Positions 17,029-26,927 are shown, counted from the first letter of the stretch. The stretch: 64,000 bases of DNA from Daejeonella sp. (GCF_030684675.1 NZ_JAUXXZ010000050.1:124001-188000), one strand, 5' to 3'. Translations and numbers: made by a program. Notes: generated by a model not told the origin, from the sequence alone.

Positions 17029-18522
17029 ATGTTTGAGCGCCCAATAAACTTAAAAGATTCATCAGAAACTACATTACACGATGAATCTCGTCAGGGTGAA
17101 GCCTTAATCTTAGAAAACACCGGACAATATACAGGACGAAAACTGTACATTGAAAGTTACGGTTGTGCCATGAATTTCTCTGACAGTGAGATTGTTGCAT
17201 CGATCATGCAGGATATGGGCTTTGAAACAACAAGTCAATATAAAGAAGCTGATGTCATTTTTATAAATACCTGCTCAATTCGTGATAATGCCGAGCAAAG
17301 GGTAAGAAACCGCTTGCGTGAATTTGGGGCTGCTAAAAACAAACGACCGGGAATGACGATTGGCGTTCTTGGCTGTATGGCTGAGCGCCTAAAATCCAAG
17401 TTTCTGGAGGAAGAGAAGCTTGTTGACATTGTGATCGGCCCTGATTCTTACCGCGATCTGCCAAATCTGATTGCCCAGTCCGATGATGGAATACGTGCAG
17501 TGAATGTTCTTCTGAGTAGAGAGGAAACCTACGCTGATATTAGTCCGGTACGATTGAATAGCAACGGCATTTCAGCCTTTGTATCTATTATGCGCGGATG
17601 CGATAATATGTGCTCATTCTGTGTGGTTCCCTTCACAAGGGGCAGGGAAAGAAGCAGAGATCCTCATTCAATTGTTCAGGAGGCCCGGGAATTATTTGAA
17701 AAGGGTTATCGTGAAATTACGCTGCTTGGTCAGAATGTAGATTCTTATAAGTGGGGAGGAACGGCCTCACCCCAGCCCTCTCCAGAGGAGAGGGAGCCGG
17801 ATATTTCCTTTGGGGGTGAGGCCCTAAACTTTGCCGGACTATTAGAACTTGTTGCTCAAATCAATCCGCTTCTGAGAGTACGTTTCTCCACATCCCACCC
17901 GAAAGATATTACCGACGAGGTATTGCATACCATGAATAAGTATGAAAATATCTGCAATCATATTCACCTGCCGGTACAATCAGGAAGCTCCCGGGTACTG
18001 GAACTGATGAACCGTACCTATACACGTGAATGGTATATTGAGCGGATTGATACGATCAAAAAACTTATTCCGGATTGTGCGGTCTCAACCGATATCATCA
18101 TCGGTTTTTGTACAGAAACTGAAGAAGAACATCTGGATACGCTGAGCCTTATGGACTATGCGCAATTTGATTTTGCTTATATGTATACCTATTCAGAGCG
18201 TCCCGGCACACTTGCTGCCAAGCGTTTTGAAGATGATATTCCAGAAACGGTAAAAACCCGCAGGTTCAATGAAATTCTGAAAAAGCAACAGGAATGCTCT
18301 TTGAACCGCTTGCAGCAGCACATAGGTAAAACACATAAAGTGCTGATTGACGGGTTCTCAAAGAAATCAGACAAAGATTTTTCGGGCAAGAGCGAACATA
18401 ATATCACTGTAGTTTTTCCGGTAAATGACGCTTATAAAGCTGGCGACTATGTTGATGTCAAAATAGAACGCTGCACCCCGGCCACTTTGATAGGGAGAAT
18501 CAAGGCTGATGTGGAGATTTGA
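17029..18522 (+). CDS. miaB: tRNA-2-methylthio-N6-dimethylallyladenosine synthase
   Basis: The product is a radical SAM methylthiotransferase that adds the methylthio group to i6A37 of tRNAs. The N-terminal MTTase domain has the auxiliary-cluster cysteines C46 (YGCAMNF), C82 (NTCSIRDNA) and C116 (LGCMAER). The radical SAM cluster is C191, C195, C198 in [10 protein letters not shown]. The C-terminal TRAM domain ends about residue 495. Residues about 244-267 ([13 protein letters not shown], then FGGEALN) do not fit the family; they are encoded by a palindromic repeat inserted in frame (17763-17823). The gene heads a run with a sigma-54 activator, lptE, a TPR-like gene and secG. Confidence 0.96.
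   Translation: MFERPINLKDSSETTLHDESRQGEALILENTGQYTGRKLYIESYGCAMNFSDSEIVASIMQDMGFETTSQYKEADVIFINTCSIRDNAEQRVRNRLREFGAAKNKRPGMTIGVLGCMAERLKSKFLEEEKLVDIVIGPDSYRDLPNLIAQSDDGIRAVNVLLSREETYADISPVRLNSNGISAFVSIMRGCDNMCSFCVVPFTRGRERSRDPHSIVQEARELFEKGYREITLLGQNVDSYKWGGTASPQPSPEEREPDISFGGEALNFAGLLELVAQINPLLRVRFSTSHPKDITDEVLHTMNKYENICNHIHLPVQSGSSRVLELMNRTYTREWYIERIDTIKKLIPDCAVSTDIIIGFCTETEEEHLDTLSLMDYAQFDFAYMYTYSERPGTLAAKRFEDDIPETVKTRRFNEILKKQQECSLNRLQQHIGKTHKVLIDGFSKKSDKDFSGKSEHNITVVFPVNDAYKAGDYVDVKIERCTPATLIGRIKADVEI
17763..17823. repeat. Palindromic element inserted in frame within miaB
   Basis: The outer arms ggcctcacccc (17763-17773) and ggggtgaggcc (17813-17823) are perfect complements. The inner arms ccctctcc (17776-17783) and ggagaggg (17787-17794) form a second, tighter hairpin. 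The element adds roughly 20 residues to MiaB in a loop between GQNVDSYKW and FAGLLELV without breaking the frame. This is analogous to Rickettsia palindromic elements in genes. Confidence 0.85.
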
Positions 18523-18652
18523 AAATTTGGAGATTTGAAAATGCCAGAAAACAAATTAAAAATTCAGCCGGGTATTATTTATTGGAAAATTTAAGACTGA
18601 TTTGGAGAAATTATTTAATCATCAAATTTTCAAATCATCAAATCATCAAATT
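18513..18652. repeat. AT-rich low-complexity repeat region between miaB and the sigma-54 gene
   Basis: ggagatttgaaaat occurs at 18513-18526 and again at 18529-18542. The complementary string aaattttcaaat occurs at 18624-18635 within a run of tcatcaaa units. The region can fold into a weak hairpin. It overlaps the last codons of miaB and supplies the spurious upstream TTG (18602) of the next reading frame. Confidence 0.7.
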
Positions 18653-18658
18653 ACAATA

Positions 18659-19894
18659 ATGGACGTTCAGGACATAAAAAACAGATTTAGTATCATTGGT
18701 AATTCACCTTTACTTAACCGTGCAATTGATATTGCCAGGCAGGTAGCACCAACCGATATCTCTGTGCTGATTACTGGTGAAAGCGGTAGCGGTAAAGAGG
18801 TTTTTTCACATATTATTCATGCATTGAGTGCCCGCAAACATGGGCCTTTTATAGCCGTAAACTGCGGTGCAATACCTGAAGGAACGATTGACTCCGAATT
18901 ATTTGGCCATGAAAAGGGATCATTTACCGGGGCTCACGATGCCCGCAAAGGATATTTTGAGGTAGTTGACGGCGGAACCATATTTCTGGATGAGGTTGCA
19001 GAACTTCCAATCGGAACTCAGGCACGCTTATTAAGGGTTTTAGAAACAGGCGAATATATTCGTGTGGGTTCTTCCAAAGTTCAGAAAACAAATGTTCGGG
19101 TAATCGCTGCTACAAATAAGGATGTTTTCGATGCAGTAAGCGCCGGGAAATTCAGGGAAGATCTTTATTACCGATTGAACACTGTACCATTGAAAATTCC
19201 TGCATTAAGAGAGCGCAAGGAAGACATAAATTTACTGTTCAGGAAGTTTATCGCCGATTTTACAGATAAATACAGAAGCCCTTCAGTACAACTTGACCAA
19301 AGTGCGCAGCAGGGTTTAATGAATTACAGCTGGCCGGGAAATGTTCGTCAGCTTAAAAATATAGCTGAACAAATTGCTGTTCTTGAAAAAGACAGAAATT
19401 TATCAGCAGAACACCTGCAAAATTATATCCCAACCGAAGCCGGAAGCACCCTTCCTATGCGTATTTCAAACCAGAACAAGGAGGATTTTTCTGAGCGGGA
19501 TATTCTTTATAAAGTACTTTTCGATATGAAGAAGGATATGATGGAACTGAAAAAGCTGGTTGCTGAGATTATACAAAACGGAGGCAATACCTCAAGCATT
19601 CAGTCAAACCAGAAGGTAATCAACCAGCTTTACAGGGATATCGAAATTCCCGGAAGCAATAACCTGGCCCCTGATCCGCATCAACTTGTTATCCATCAAC
19701 CTGATAATAATAAGTCATATGATATGATGGACGATGTGGAAGAGGTAGAAGAATCCTTATCCTTGATTGACAAAGAATCAGACCTGATCAAGAAAGCACT
19801 CAAAAAGCATAAAGGAAAACGGAAACTAGCAGCTCATGAACTTGGGATCTCAGAACGTACCTTGTATCGTAAAATAAAGGAGTTAGAACTCTAA
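18659..19894 (+). CDS. Sigma-54-dependent transcriptional activator without a receiver domain
   Basis: The product has 411 residues from ATG 18659. A TTG at 18602 would add only residues encoded by AT-rich repeat DNA. The AAA+ sigma-54 activation domain spans about residues 8-235: Walker A GESGSGKE, the sigma-54 contact loop GSFTGA (canonical GAFTGA), Walker B GTIFLDEV, and the SWPGNVRQL motif. A poorly conserved region follows (about 270-360). The C-terminus is a Fis-type helix-turn-helix (KLAAHELGISERTLYRKI). There is no phospho-receiver or sensor domain, so control is likely by abundance or a partner. The position between miaB and lptE hints at a role in envelope gene control (inference). 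Confidence 0.93.
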   Translation: MDVQDIKNRFSIIGNSPLLNRAIDIARQVAPTDISVLITGESGSGKEVFSHIIHALSARKHGPFIAVNCGAIPEGTIDSELFGHEKGSFTGAHDARKGYFEVVDGGTIFLDEVAELPIGTQARLLRVLETGEYIRVGSSKVQKTNVRVIAATNKDVFDAVSAGKFREDLYYRLNTVPLKIPALRERKEDINLLFRKFIADFTDKYRSPSVQLDQSAQQGLMNYSWPGNVRQLKNIAEQIAVLEKDRNLSAEHLQNYIPTEAGSTLPMRISNQNKEDFSERDILYKVLFDMKKDMMELKKLVAEIIQNGGNTSSIQSNQKVINQLYRDIEIPGSNNLAPDPHQLVIHQPDNNKSYDMMDDVEEVEESLSLIDKESDLIKKALKKHKGKRKLAAHELGISERTLYRKIKELEL

Positions 19895-19908
19895 ATCAGT
19901 CCCGGAAT

Positions 19909-20427
19909 ATGCAAAAGATACTTTCAAAATTTAGATACTGCCTAATTATTGGCCTTGTGCTGCTCTCCCAGTCCTGCGGAACCTATTCTTTCTCAGGTGC
20001 TTCAATACCTGCAGAAATGAAAACTGTCTCTGTTCAGTTCTTTGAGAACACTTCGGCATTGGTGGTGCCTAATCTAAGTCAGCAGTTTACTGAAAGATTA
20101 AAAACACGAATTCGCGATCAATCCCGCTTAAGCATTATCAGAAGCGATGCCGATGCCAATTTTGAAGGCCGGATCACTGATTATACAATACGTCCGGTAT
20201 CTATCCAGGGAAATGATCGGGCCGGACTAAACAGAATGACGGTCACCGTAATGGTGAAATATACAAATGCATTGAACCCGGAATTGAATTTTGAACAAAG
20301 CTTTCAGGCATTTCAGGAATTTAGCACAAGCCAAAGACCTGTTCAGGCACAGGAGCAAGATTTATTGAAATTGATCAATACCCAATTAACAGAGGATATT
20401 TTTAACAAGGCTTTTGCCAATTGGTAA
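19909..20427 (+). CDS. lptE: LptE-like lipoprotein (LPS assembly)
   Basis: The product has 172 residues with a lipoprotein signal peptide whose lipobox is LLSQSC (Cys near residue 23). The mature part begins GTYSFSGASIPAEMKTVSV and continues as the LptE/secretin-like fold of Bacteroidota (FFENTSALVVPNLSQQFTERL). LptE forms the outer-membrane LPS translocon plug with LptD. It starts 14 nt after the sigma-54 activator, so the two are likely co-transcribed. Identity to LptE is by pattern and by gene order, with secG close downstream. Confidence 0.85.
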   Translation: MQKILSKFRYCLIIGLVLLSQSCGTYSFSGASIPAEMKTVSVQFFENTSALVVPNLSQQFTERLKTRIRDQSRLSIIRSDADANFEGRITDYTIRPVSIQGNDRAGLNRMTVTVMVKYTNALNPELNFEQSFQAFQEFSTSQRPVQAQEQDLLKLINTQLTEDIFNKAFANW

Positions 20428-20459
20428 TAAATATTTAGCTTTCAAAAAACTCAGCACAA

Positions 20460-21911
20460 TTGAAACAGATTAATCAGCAGGAATCATTCATCAAATTGTT
20501 TGCAAATTGTATTGCAGATCCTTCTGCGATAGATGTCGGGGATGCAAAAATTTTAGAGAAAGCCCTGGAAAAATTTCCCTATTGTCAGGTATTAAATCTC
20601 TGTTATAGCCGTTCCTTATCACTTTCAGGCTCCGAAAACCTGAAGAAACAATTGAGTTACACAGCTTTATCAATTCCTGAAAGAAAAATTCTTTATACTA
20701 TCCTGAATGAACCTGAAAAATTAAAGGAGCATGAAAAATTAAAATATATTGAATCTGTATTATTTGCGGAACAGGATTCGGAGGACGAAGGGATACATGG
20801 TATTGAAAGTATAAACTACTTTAATGAAGAGAAATTAAATGCGGATGAAGGGGAAATTGTTGTAGAAACAATCCCGAAAGAGCCTAGTATTCAGCCAATT
20901 GAAGAAGATTCATGGTCTGCTAAGATAGAAACCGAGGCTGAAAAGGAAATAACAACAGAACCTGAAAAAGAAGAACACCCGATTGAGGAAGACGTTTGGA
21001 CAGCGAAAATAGAAACGGCTCCCGAAAATGAAGTCCCAACGGATGCTGAGACAGAAAAACAGACAATTGATGAAGGAATCACTTCTGAAAAAGCAGAAGA
21101 TCCTATAAAAGAAGAGAAGGAAACAATAGCTGAGCCTGAGCAGCCAAGTGCTATTGTGAATAAAAATCAGGAAGAAGAATCTTCTTTATTGGGTGATATC
21201 TTCAATACGATTAATCAAAGCGCTATTCCATTTGAAGATCCTGCAAAGGAAGAAACAAAAGCAGAGCCGGTTTTCAGTGCTGAAAAGGAAAAAGAAATAA
21301 AGCCTGCCGGAGAGATCAAAACTAATCCAGTAGAAGCTGAAGAACCCTCAACTGAAGAAACAGACCGCACTGAAAAAGCAGAAGTAGAAACAGATCAGGA
21401 AGTATCCAGGTACAACGATGATAAAATGCCCTATTCCTTTTTATGGTGGTTGCAAAAAACCCGAATGGAGCATGCAGGGACATATCAGCCTTATGCTGAT
21501 TTCAGATTAGATACTAATCAGAATATTAAAATAAGTTCTGTAGATCAGTTGAGCAGTCAGATCATTGAGAATATATTCCACTTACAATCACCATTGGAGC
21601 AGGTTGAAAACGCACCCAGAACTGTTCCATTCCAGGTTAAACGTAAGGAGGATTCCATTCTTGAGAAATTTATCAAGGAGGAGCCACAGATCAGACCACC
21701 CGATTCTCAAAAATTGGATACCGAGAACAAAGCAAGGAAAAGTGCGGAAGACCCGAACGATCTGGTTTCAGAAACACTGGCAAATATCTATGCAGATCAG
21801 ATGCTGTATGAAAAAGCCATCGCTACTTACAAAAAATTAAGTTTGAAAGTTCCGGAAAAAAGCACGTACTTTGCCGACCAAATTCGTGAATTAGAAAAGA
21901 AAGTAAATTAA
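20460..21911 (+). CDS. Acidic TPR-like protein of unknown function
   Basis: The product has 483 residues from TTG 20460. The N-terminal helical part (about 1-110) is followed by a long low-complexity acidic linker rich in Glu, Lys, Thr and Pro (about 110-330). In the linker, IEEDxWxAKIET-type segments recur at roughly residues 143 and 176. A C-terminal region of about 60 residues ([20 protein letters not shown]) reads as one TPR-like hairpin. There is no signal peptide or membrane segment, so it is probably cytoplasmic. It sits between lptE and secG in a conserved Bacteroidota order. Function is unknown. Confidence 0.75.
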   Translation: MKQINQQESFIKLFANCIADPSAIDVGDAKILEKALEKFPYCQVLNLCYSRSLSLSGSENLKKQLSYTALSIPERKILYTILNEPEKLKEHEKLKYIESVLFAEQDSEDEGIHGIESINYFNEEKLNADEGEIVVETIPKEPSIQPIEEDSWSAKIETEAEKEITTEPEKEEHPIEEDVWTAKIETAPENEVPTDAETEKQTIDEGITSEKAEDPIKEEKETIAEPEQPSAIVNKNQEEESSLLGDIFNTINQSAIPFEDPAKEETKAEPVFSAEKEKEIKPAGEIKTNPVEAEEPSTEETDRTEKAEVETDQEVSRYNDDKMPYSFLWWLQKTRMEHAGTYQPYADFRLDTNQNIKISSVDQLSSQIIENIFHLQSPLEQVENAPRTVPFQVKRKEDSILEKFIKEEPQIRPPDSQKLDTENKARKSAEDPNDLVSETLANIYADQMLYEKAIATYKKLSLKVPEKSTYFADQIRELEKKVN

Positions 21912-21916
21912 TAGAT

Positions 21917-22252
21917 ATGTTGTATACAGTTATTATCCTGGCGATCATTGTTTGTGTTTTGTTAGTCCTGATCATTTTGATCCAAAACCCTAAAGGAGGT
22001 GGTTTATCCTCAGGATTTGCGGGCTCAAATAATATTATGGGCGTTCAGCGCACAGGCGATTTTCTGGAAAAAGGCACTTGGGTTCTTGCAGTATCCTTGA
22101 TGGTTCTGGCCTTAATGGTTAATGTTGTAGTTCCACGTGGTGGAGTAGTTGACCAGGAAATGAATGATATTCAAAATCAGATCAATAAGCCTGCTGCTCC
22201 GGTTGCCGCACCATCAGGTCTTTCTTTACCAACAGACAGCACTAAAAAATAA
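21917..22252 (+). CDS. secG: Preprotein translocase subunit SecG
   Basis: The product has 111 residues. Two membrane segments (about 3-22 and 54-72) flank the conserved cytoplasmic loop IQNPKGGGLSSGFAGSN. A longer Ala/Pro-rich C-terminal tail is common in Bacteroidota. SecG assists SecYEG protein export at the inner membrane. The gene starts 5 nt after the TPR-like gene and is followed by a clear terminator at 22272. Confidence 0.95.
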   Translation: MLYTVIILAIIVCVLLVLIILIQNPKGGGLSSGFAGSNNIMGVQRTGDFLEKGTWVLAVSLMVLALMVNVVVPRGGVVDQEMNDIQNQINKPAAPVAAPSGLSLPTDSTKK

Positions 22253-22271
22253 ATAAGCATTTTAGAAAAAC

Positions 22272-22297
22272 GCCACCTGATCGGTGGCTTTTTTTTT
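22272..22297 (+). terminator. Intrinsic terminator after secG
   Basis: The stem gccacc/ggtggc with loop tgatc (22272-22288) is followed by a run of nine T. It ends the miaB-secG transcription unit. The 170 nt that follow, up to groES, contain several ttgaca strings (22324, 22339, 22378) but no CIRCE element. Confidence 0.9.
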
Positions 22298-22467
22298 GCA
22301 TCAGGCTGACATTTTACTGACAGCTTGACACCGATATATTGACAAGAAAGAGGCTTGGATTATCAAATAATGAAAATTTGACAAGAAATGTATCCTAAGG
22401 CTATTTGGCATAATTCGTGTCAACAAAACAGTACAAACATTCAATCAATTTAATTTATTATATCAAT

Positions 22468-22761
22468 ATGGCATTAAATATCAAACCTAGCGCAGACCGG
22501 GTAGTTATAGAAGCTGCACCGGCTGAAGAAAAAACGGCCTCCGGACTTTACATTCCTGATACTGCAAAAGAAAAACCTCAAAAAGGTACTGTTGTAGCTG
22601 TTGGACCAGGCAAATATGCAGAACAAACCGGCAATTTAATCCCTATGGCTTATAAAGTAGGAGATGTTGTATTATACGGTAAGTATGCTGGAACAGAGAT
22701 CTCTCATGAAGGTAAAGAATATCTTATCATGCGTGAATCTGATATTTTTGCAACATTATAA
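22468..22761 (+). CDS. groES: Co-chaperonin GroES
   Basis: The product has 97 residues from ATG 22468 ([20 protein letters not shown]). The upstream GTG at 22417 would add 17 unrelated residues. The mobile loop [19 protein letters not shown] and the roof/core pattern ending [10 protein letters not shown] are typical. GroES caps GroEL during protein folding. A 163-nt gap with nine heptamer repeats separates it from groEL. No CIRCE operator (TTAGCACTC-N9-GAGTGCTAA) is visible upstream, so heat control is by another route. Confidence 0.96.
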   Translation: MALNIKPSADRVVIEAAPAEEKTASGLYIPDTAKEKPQKGTVVAVGPGKYAEQTGNLIPMAYKVGDVVLYGKYAGTEISHEGKEYLIMRESDIFATL

Positions 22762-22762
22762 C

Positions 22763-22825
22763 GAAGTCGGAAGTCGGAAGTCAGAAGTCAGAAGTCAGAA
22801 GTCAGACATCAGACATCAGACATCA
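22763..22825. repeat. Heptamer tandem repeat between groES and groEL
   Basis: There are nine consecutive 7-bp units: gaagtcg twice, gaagtca four times, gacatca three times. The tract lies 2 nt after the groES stop, within the groESL operon leader to groEL. Such tracts vary in copy number by slippage. Confidence 0.92.
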
Positions 22826-22924
22826 GATCACATACCTCATACCTCGAATCTAAATTTAATTGAAAACCAGAGTTTGATAAAAACATTAGTTTGAATTAAC
22901 TCTAACATCTAAAATCTTTAAACA

Positions 22925-24565
22925 ATGTCAAAACAAGTTAAATACAATGTTGAAGCGCGCGATGCTCTGAAAAGAGGCGTGGATATCCTTGCCAATGCAG
23001 TAAAAGTAACTCTTGGACCAAAAGGCCGTAACGTAATTATCGATAAGAAATTTGGTTCACCTGCAATCACTAAAGATGGTGTTACAGTTGCCAAAGAAAT
23101 TGAATTAAAAGACGCCCTTGAAAACATGGGTGCACAGATGGTAAAAGAAGTTGCCTCTAAAACAGCTGATCAGGCTGGAGATGGTACTACTACTGCTACA
23201 GTTTTAGCTCAGGCAATCGTAACTGCCGGAATTAAGAATGTTGCTGCCGGTGCAAATCCAATGGATCTGAAACGTGGTATTGACAAAGCGGTATCGGCTG
23301 TTGTTGCTAATTTGAAAAAACAATCACAGTCTGTTGGCGAAGACAATAAAAAAATTAAGCAGGTTGCTTCAATCTCTGCAAACAATGATGAAGTGATTGG
23401 TACCCTGATCGCTGACGCAATGGCGAAAGTTGGAAAAGATGGTGTAATCACTGTTGAAGAAGCAAAAGGTACCGAAACTGAAATGAAAACAGTTGAGGGT
23501 ATGCAGTTCGACCGTGGATACTTATCTCCATACTTCGTAACCAATGCTGATAAAATGGAAGTTGAACTGGATAATCCTTATATCCTGATCTACGACAAGA
23601 AGATTTCTTCAATGAAAGAACTTCTTCCGGTTCTTGAAAAACAAGTTCAAACCGGAAAACCATTATTGATCATTGCTGAAGATCTTGACGGTGAAGCATT
23701 AGCTACCCTGGTAGTTAACAAAATCCGTGGTTCACTGAAAGTGGCTGCTGTTAAAGCTCCTGGATTTGGTGATCGCCGTAAAGCTATGCTTGAAGATATC
23801 GCAATCCTTACCGGTGGTACAGTTATCTCTGAAGAAAGAGGTTATAAATTAGAGAATGCAGACCTTACTTATTTAGGTCAGGCAGAAAAAGTAGTTGTTG
23901 ATAAAGATAATACGATCGTAATTAATGGAGCAGGTAAAACTGCTGATATTAAAGCACGTGTTAGCCAGATCAAAGCTCAGGTTGAAACAACTACCTCTGA
24001 TTACGATAAAGAAAAATTACAGGAACGTTTAGCGAAACTATCAGGTGGTGTTGCCGTACTTTATGTTGGTGCTGCTACTGAAGTTGAAATGAAAGAGAAA
24101 AAAGACAGAGTTGACGATGCTTTACATGCAACCCGTGCAGCGGTTGAAGAAGGAATTGTTGCCGGTGGCGGTGTTGCTTTCATCCGTGCTGTTGATGCTT
24201 TAAAAGATCTTAAAGGTGATAATGAAGACGAAAATACAGGTATCGCGATTATCAGACGTGCTATCGAAGAGCCATTACGTCAAATCTGCCAAAACGCAGG
24301 TATTGAAGGTTCTATCGTAGTTCAAAAGGTGAAAGAAGGTAAAGCTGATTTTGGATATAATGCACGTACTGATGTTTACGAAAATCTGATCGGTGCAGGT
24401 GTAATCGATCCAACTAAGGTTGGTCGTATTGCATTGGAAAATGCAGCTTCAATTGCAGCCATGCTGTTAACAACTGAGGTTGTATTGGCTGATGATCCTG
24501 AAGAAGATAAAGGTGGTGCTCATATGCCTCCAATGGGTGGCGGCGGTATGGGTGGAATGATGTAA
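22925..24565 (+). CDS. groEL: Chaperonin GroEL
   Basis: The product has 546 residues, the usual length. It shows the ATP-binding motif [12 protein letters not shown], the equatorial segment [12 protein letters not shown], and ends with the flexible Gly-Met tail [13 protein letters not shown]. It forms the 14-mer folding chamber with GroES. The codon use is strongly biased in the manner of a highly expressed gene (for example many GGT and CGT codons). A strong terminator follows at 24591. Confidence 0.98.
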   Translation: MSKQVKYNVEARDALKRGVDILANAVKVTLGPKGRNVIIDKKFGSPAITKDGVTVAKEIELKDALENMGAQMVKEVASKTADQAGDGTTTATVLAQAIVTAGIKNVAAGANPMDLKRGIDKAVSAVVANLKKQSQSVGEDNKKIKQVASISANNDEVIGTLIADAMAKVGKDGVITVEEAKGTETEMKTVEGMQFDRGYLSPYFVTNADKMEVELDNPYILIYDKKISSMKELLPVLEKQVQTGKPLLIIAEDLDGEALATLVVNKIRGSLKVAAVKAPGFGDRRKAMLEDIAILTGGTVISEERGYKLENADLTYLGQAEKVVVDKDNTIVINGAGKTADIKARVSQIKAQVETTTSDYDKEKLQERLAKLSGGVAVLYVGAATEVEMKEKKDRVDDALHATRAAVEEGIVAGGGVAFIRAVDALKDLKGDNEDENTGIAIIRRAIEEPLRQICQNAGIEGSIVVQKVKEGKADFGYNARTDVYENLIGAGVIDPTKVGRIALENAASIAAMLLTTEVVLADDPEEDKGGAHMPPMGGGGMGGMM

Positions 24566-24590
24566 TCAGAAGCCCTCATAGGTCAATATA

Positions 24591-24628
24591 AAAAATCCTT
24601 CCTGATTAATCGGGAAGGATTTTTTTTG
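24591..24628 (+). terminator. Intrinsic terminator after groEL
   Basis: The stem aatccttcc/ggaaggatt has a 10-nt loop and is followed by a T-rich run (24620-24628). It closes the groESL operon. No gene is visible between here and 24801. Confidence 0.92.
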
Positions 24629-24800
24629 TTAAAGTTTTTTCAGGAGAATCATATACCAATAAATATATGTTAATTTTCTAAGAAAACCCTCTCCTAACCC
24701 GCTAAGCACATTTTGCACAATTAATTAAATCATTTGGAACAATTATTGCATCCCAATGGTTTACAATAATAATGTCCTGAAATTCTGAGCCAATACTTTT

Positions 24801-25568
24801 ATGTTAGTGATGGAAAAACAAAAAAAAACGAAAGGATCTGCTATCAAGGTAGTTACACCCATCTATCAAGCTGACAATAAAAAACTGGCTACTAAATTAA
24901 AACTCGCTAATATCGAAATTGCATTTCAAAATGGAGAAAAAGAGAAAAGAGCAGATGAGCTGATTATTGCCAATAAGGAGCTCGCCTACCAGGATCAAGA
25001 AAAAGAAAAACGGGCAGCTGAACTGATCATCGCAAACAAAGAACTTCTTTTACGGGACAAAGAAAGTGAGAAAAAAGCTGACACATTAATTATAGCAAAC
25101 ATTGAACTCGCCTATCAGAATCAAGAAAAAGAAAAGAGAGCTGAAGAACTGATTATCGCAAACAAAGAACTTGTATTCCAGAACCAGGAAAAAGAAAAGA
25201 GAGCTGAAGAGCTGATTATCGCAAACAAGGAACTTGCATTTCAAAACGAGGAAAAAGAAAAAAGAGCATCCGAACTAATTCTTGCAAATACTGAGCTGAA
25301 AAAAGCCGAAGAATCTCACAAAGAATATATTCTGGGACTTGAAGAGATCATCTTTATTACATCCCATAAAGTCAGGCAACCTATCACACAAATACAGGGA
25401 ATTTCAAGCCTGCTTAATGAAACCATTGTTACACAGGAAGAAATAAAAGAAATTATCCAATTTTTAAAAGAACCAATCAAGTCGTTAGATGCTTTTACAA
25501 GGGAACTTACAACCTATTTATGCCAGCTTCAGTCCAAACTAGAGCACAAAAATGATGAAGACATCTAG
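24801..25568 (+). CDS. Coiled-coil protein of 21-residue repeats with orphan DHp-like helix
   Basis: The product has 255 residues. Residues 35-160 are six tandem 21-residue units (consensus IANKELAFQNEEKEKRAEEL plus I), three heptads each, so a continuous coiled coil. Then LANTELKKAEE leads into EEIIFITSHKVRQPITQIQG, which resembles the phosphoacceptor helix of histidine kinases with His189. A second helix follows (about 205-240), but no ATP-binding domain is present and the ORF ends at 25568. Similar repeats precede full kinases in Bacteroidota. The protein may be phosphorylated by another kinase, act as a dimerisation partner, or be a truncated kinase. It has no membrane segment and no operon partner. 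Confidence 0.8.
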   Translation: MLVMEKQKKTKGSAIKVVTPIYQADNKKLATKLKLANIEIAFQNGEKEKRADELIIANKELAYQDQEKEKRAAELIIANKELLLRDKESEKKADTLIIANIELAYQNQEKEKRAEELIIANKELVFQNQEKEKRAEELIIANKELAFQNEEKEKRASELILANTELKKAEESHKEYILGLEEIIFITSHKVRQPITQIQGISSLLNETIVTQEEIKEIIQFLKEPIKSLDAFTRELTTYLCQLQSKLEHKNDEDI

Positions 25569-25591
25569 TTAATCATCTTAATACTAATCAT

Positions 25592-26287
25592 TTAAATCTC
25601 CATTTGGAACAAATCCGAAATACGCCTCTTCAGTTTCTCCTTTACTTCGTTAATATCAACCGGATGACCCAGCTCCCTTTCCATTGAAGTAACATCCTTA
25701 TCATCTATTCCACAGGGGACAATATTTTTAAAATAAGACAGATCTGTATTAACATTGAACGCAAGTCCGTGCATGGTTACCCAGCGGCTGCACCTAACAC
25801 CCATTGCGCAGATCTTTCTCGCACGCTCATTATCCGCATCCAGCCAAACACCGGTATAACCTTCATACCTGCCGCTTTGTATTCCATAATCAGCCAGTGT
25901 AAGTATCACAGCTTCTTCAAGAGTGCGCAGATACAGGTGGATATCAGTAAAAAAATTATCAAGGTCAAGTATTGGATAAGCAACAATCTGTCCCGGACCA
26001 TGATAAGTAATATCCCCCCCCCGGTTAATTTTATAAAAAGTTGCCTGTTTATTCGTTAATCCGGCTTCATTGAGGAGTAAATTTTCTGGCTTACCACTTT
26101 TTCCGAGTGTATAAACATGAGGATGTTCGACGAAAATGAGATGGTTAATAACCGGATAATCCGTATTGTTATTTCTATTCTGTGTTTTTGCCTGAACCGT
26201 TTCTGCAAAAACCTGCTCCTGCCTGTCCCAGGCCTGCTGGTAATCAAGCAAACCCCAATCCTGAAATATAACCTTCTTATTCTTCAT
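25592..26287 (-). CDS. lipB: Octanoyl-[acyl-carrier-protein]:protein octanoyltransferase
   Basis: The product transfers octanoate from acyl carrier protein to lipoyl domains, the first step of lipoate synthesis. The start is taken at ATG 26287 (MKNKKVIFQDWG), giving 231 residues and an 11-nt overlap with the upstream gene. Alternatives are ATG 26293 and TTG 26302. Motifs are RGGDITYHGPGQ, AMGVRCSRWVTMHGLAFNVN and the catalytic Cys in IVPCGI with the nearby Lys region. The gene is translationally coupled to the phosphopantetheinyl transferase gene, so two post-translational carrier modifications are encoded together. Confidence 0.95.
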   Translation of the reverse strand: MKNKKVIFQDWGLLDYQQAWDRQEQVFAETVQAKTQNRNNNTDYPVINHLIFVEHPHVYTLGKSGKPENLLLNEAGLTNKQATFYKINRGGDITYHGPGQIVAYPILDLDNFFTDIHLYLRTLEEAVILTLADYGIQSGRYEGYTGVWLDADNERARKICAMGVRCSRWVTMHGLAFNVNTDLSYFKNIVPCGIDDKDVTSMERELGHPVDINEVKEKLKRRISDLFQMEI

Positions 26288-26927
26288 TATCATCTGCAAC
26301 AAATCCGATCATATACCCATCAAATTTCTCGTAATGCACTTTGAATTGCCTATGCCGGTTACCCGTATTAAGCATGGCATCAAAAGATCCACTGCCTTCA
26401 TATTCAAAGGGCTCAAGCTTTATATGCTCCAGAAAACTAATATTCCTTTTACCATGAAGCTTATAAATAGCCTCTTTTGCACACCAGGTTACGTATAGCT
26501 GATCAATCCGATCTTTATCCTGAATAAAATCAAGCTCCTCCTTACTCAGGAACTTGTGGGCTATTCGTTCGATCTTATCTTTAACAAGTTCGATGTCTAT
26601 TCCTACTGCCTTACTCTTACTAACCATCACGGCAGCATAATCATAAGAATGGCTCAGGGAAATATGGTGGGGGAAATTACTTAAATAAGGTTTACCACTT
26701 GAATCTACCTTGCAGTCAATATAATTATCAGTATCCATCATCCTGCGAAGCAGAACACGGGTGCTGAGCCAATGCATATTACGTTTGCCGTTAATCAGCG
26801 TATCCAGATAAGATAATTCATGTTCCTTCAACTGTAACTGAGCCAGCAATTCATCTGCACTTTCTTCGATCTTCCAGATTGCAAAAGATGTATTGCGGTC
26901 AATTTCCCGATGGTAAGCAAGAGCCAT
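26277..26927 (-). CDS. 4'-phosphopantetheinyl transferase superfamily protein
   Basis: The product has 216 residues and is of Sfp type (pseudo-dimer). The magnesium and CoA motifs are visible as AVGIDIELV (near residue 112) and WCAKEAIYKLHG (near 147). The first half contains the SGKPYL and ISLSHSYDYA segments. It activates carrier proteins (ACP or PCP) by attaching phosphopantetheine. Length and motif spacing favour an Sfp/AcpT-like rather than an AcpS enzyme. The gene overlaps lipB by 11 nt. Which carrier it serves is not shown by the context. Confidence 0.92.
   Translation of the reverse strand: MALAYHREIDRNTSFAIWKIEESADELLAQLQLKEHELSYLDTLINGKRNMHWLSTRVLLRRMMDTDNYIDCKVDSSGKPYLSNFPHHISLSHSYDYAAVMVSKSKAVGIDIELVKDKIERIAHKFLSKEELDFIQDKDRIDQLYVTWCAKEAIYKLHGKRNISFLEHIKLEPFEYEGSGSFDAMLNTGNRHRQFKVHYEKFDGYMIGFVADDNEE

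Noticed and set aside
18602-18658. Upstream TTG start for the sigma-54 activator
   Set aside because: The added residues derive from AT-rich repeat DNA (tcatcaaa units); the ATG at 18659 is the natural start.
22417-22467. GTG start for groES
   Set aside because: It would add 17 residues absent from GroES proteins; ATG 22468 fits the family start.
22253-22467. CIRCE heat-shock operator before groES
   Set aside because: I looked for TTAGCACTC with its partner and did not find it; only scattered ttgaca strings are present.
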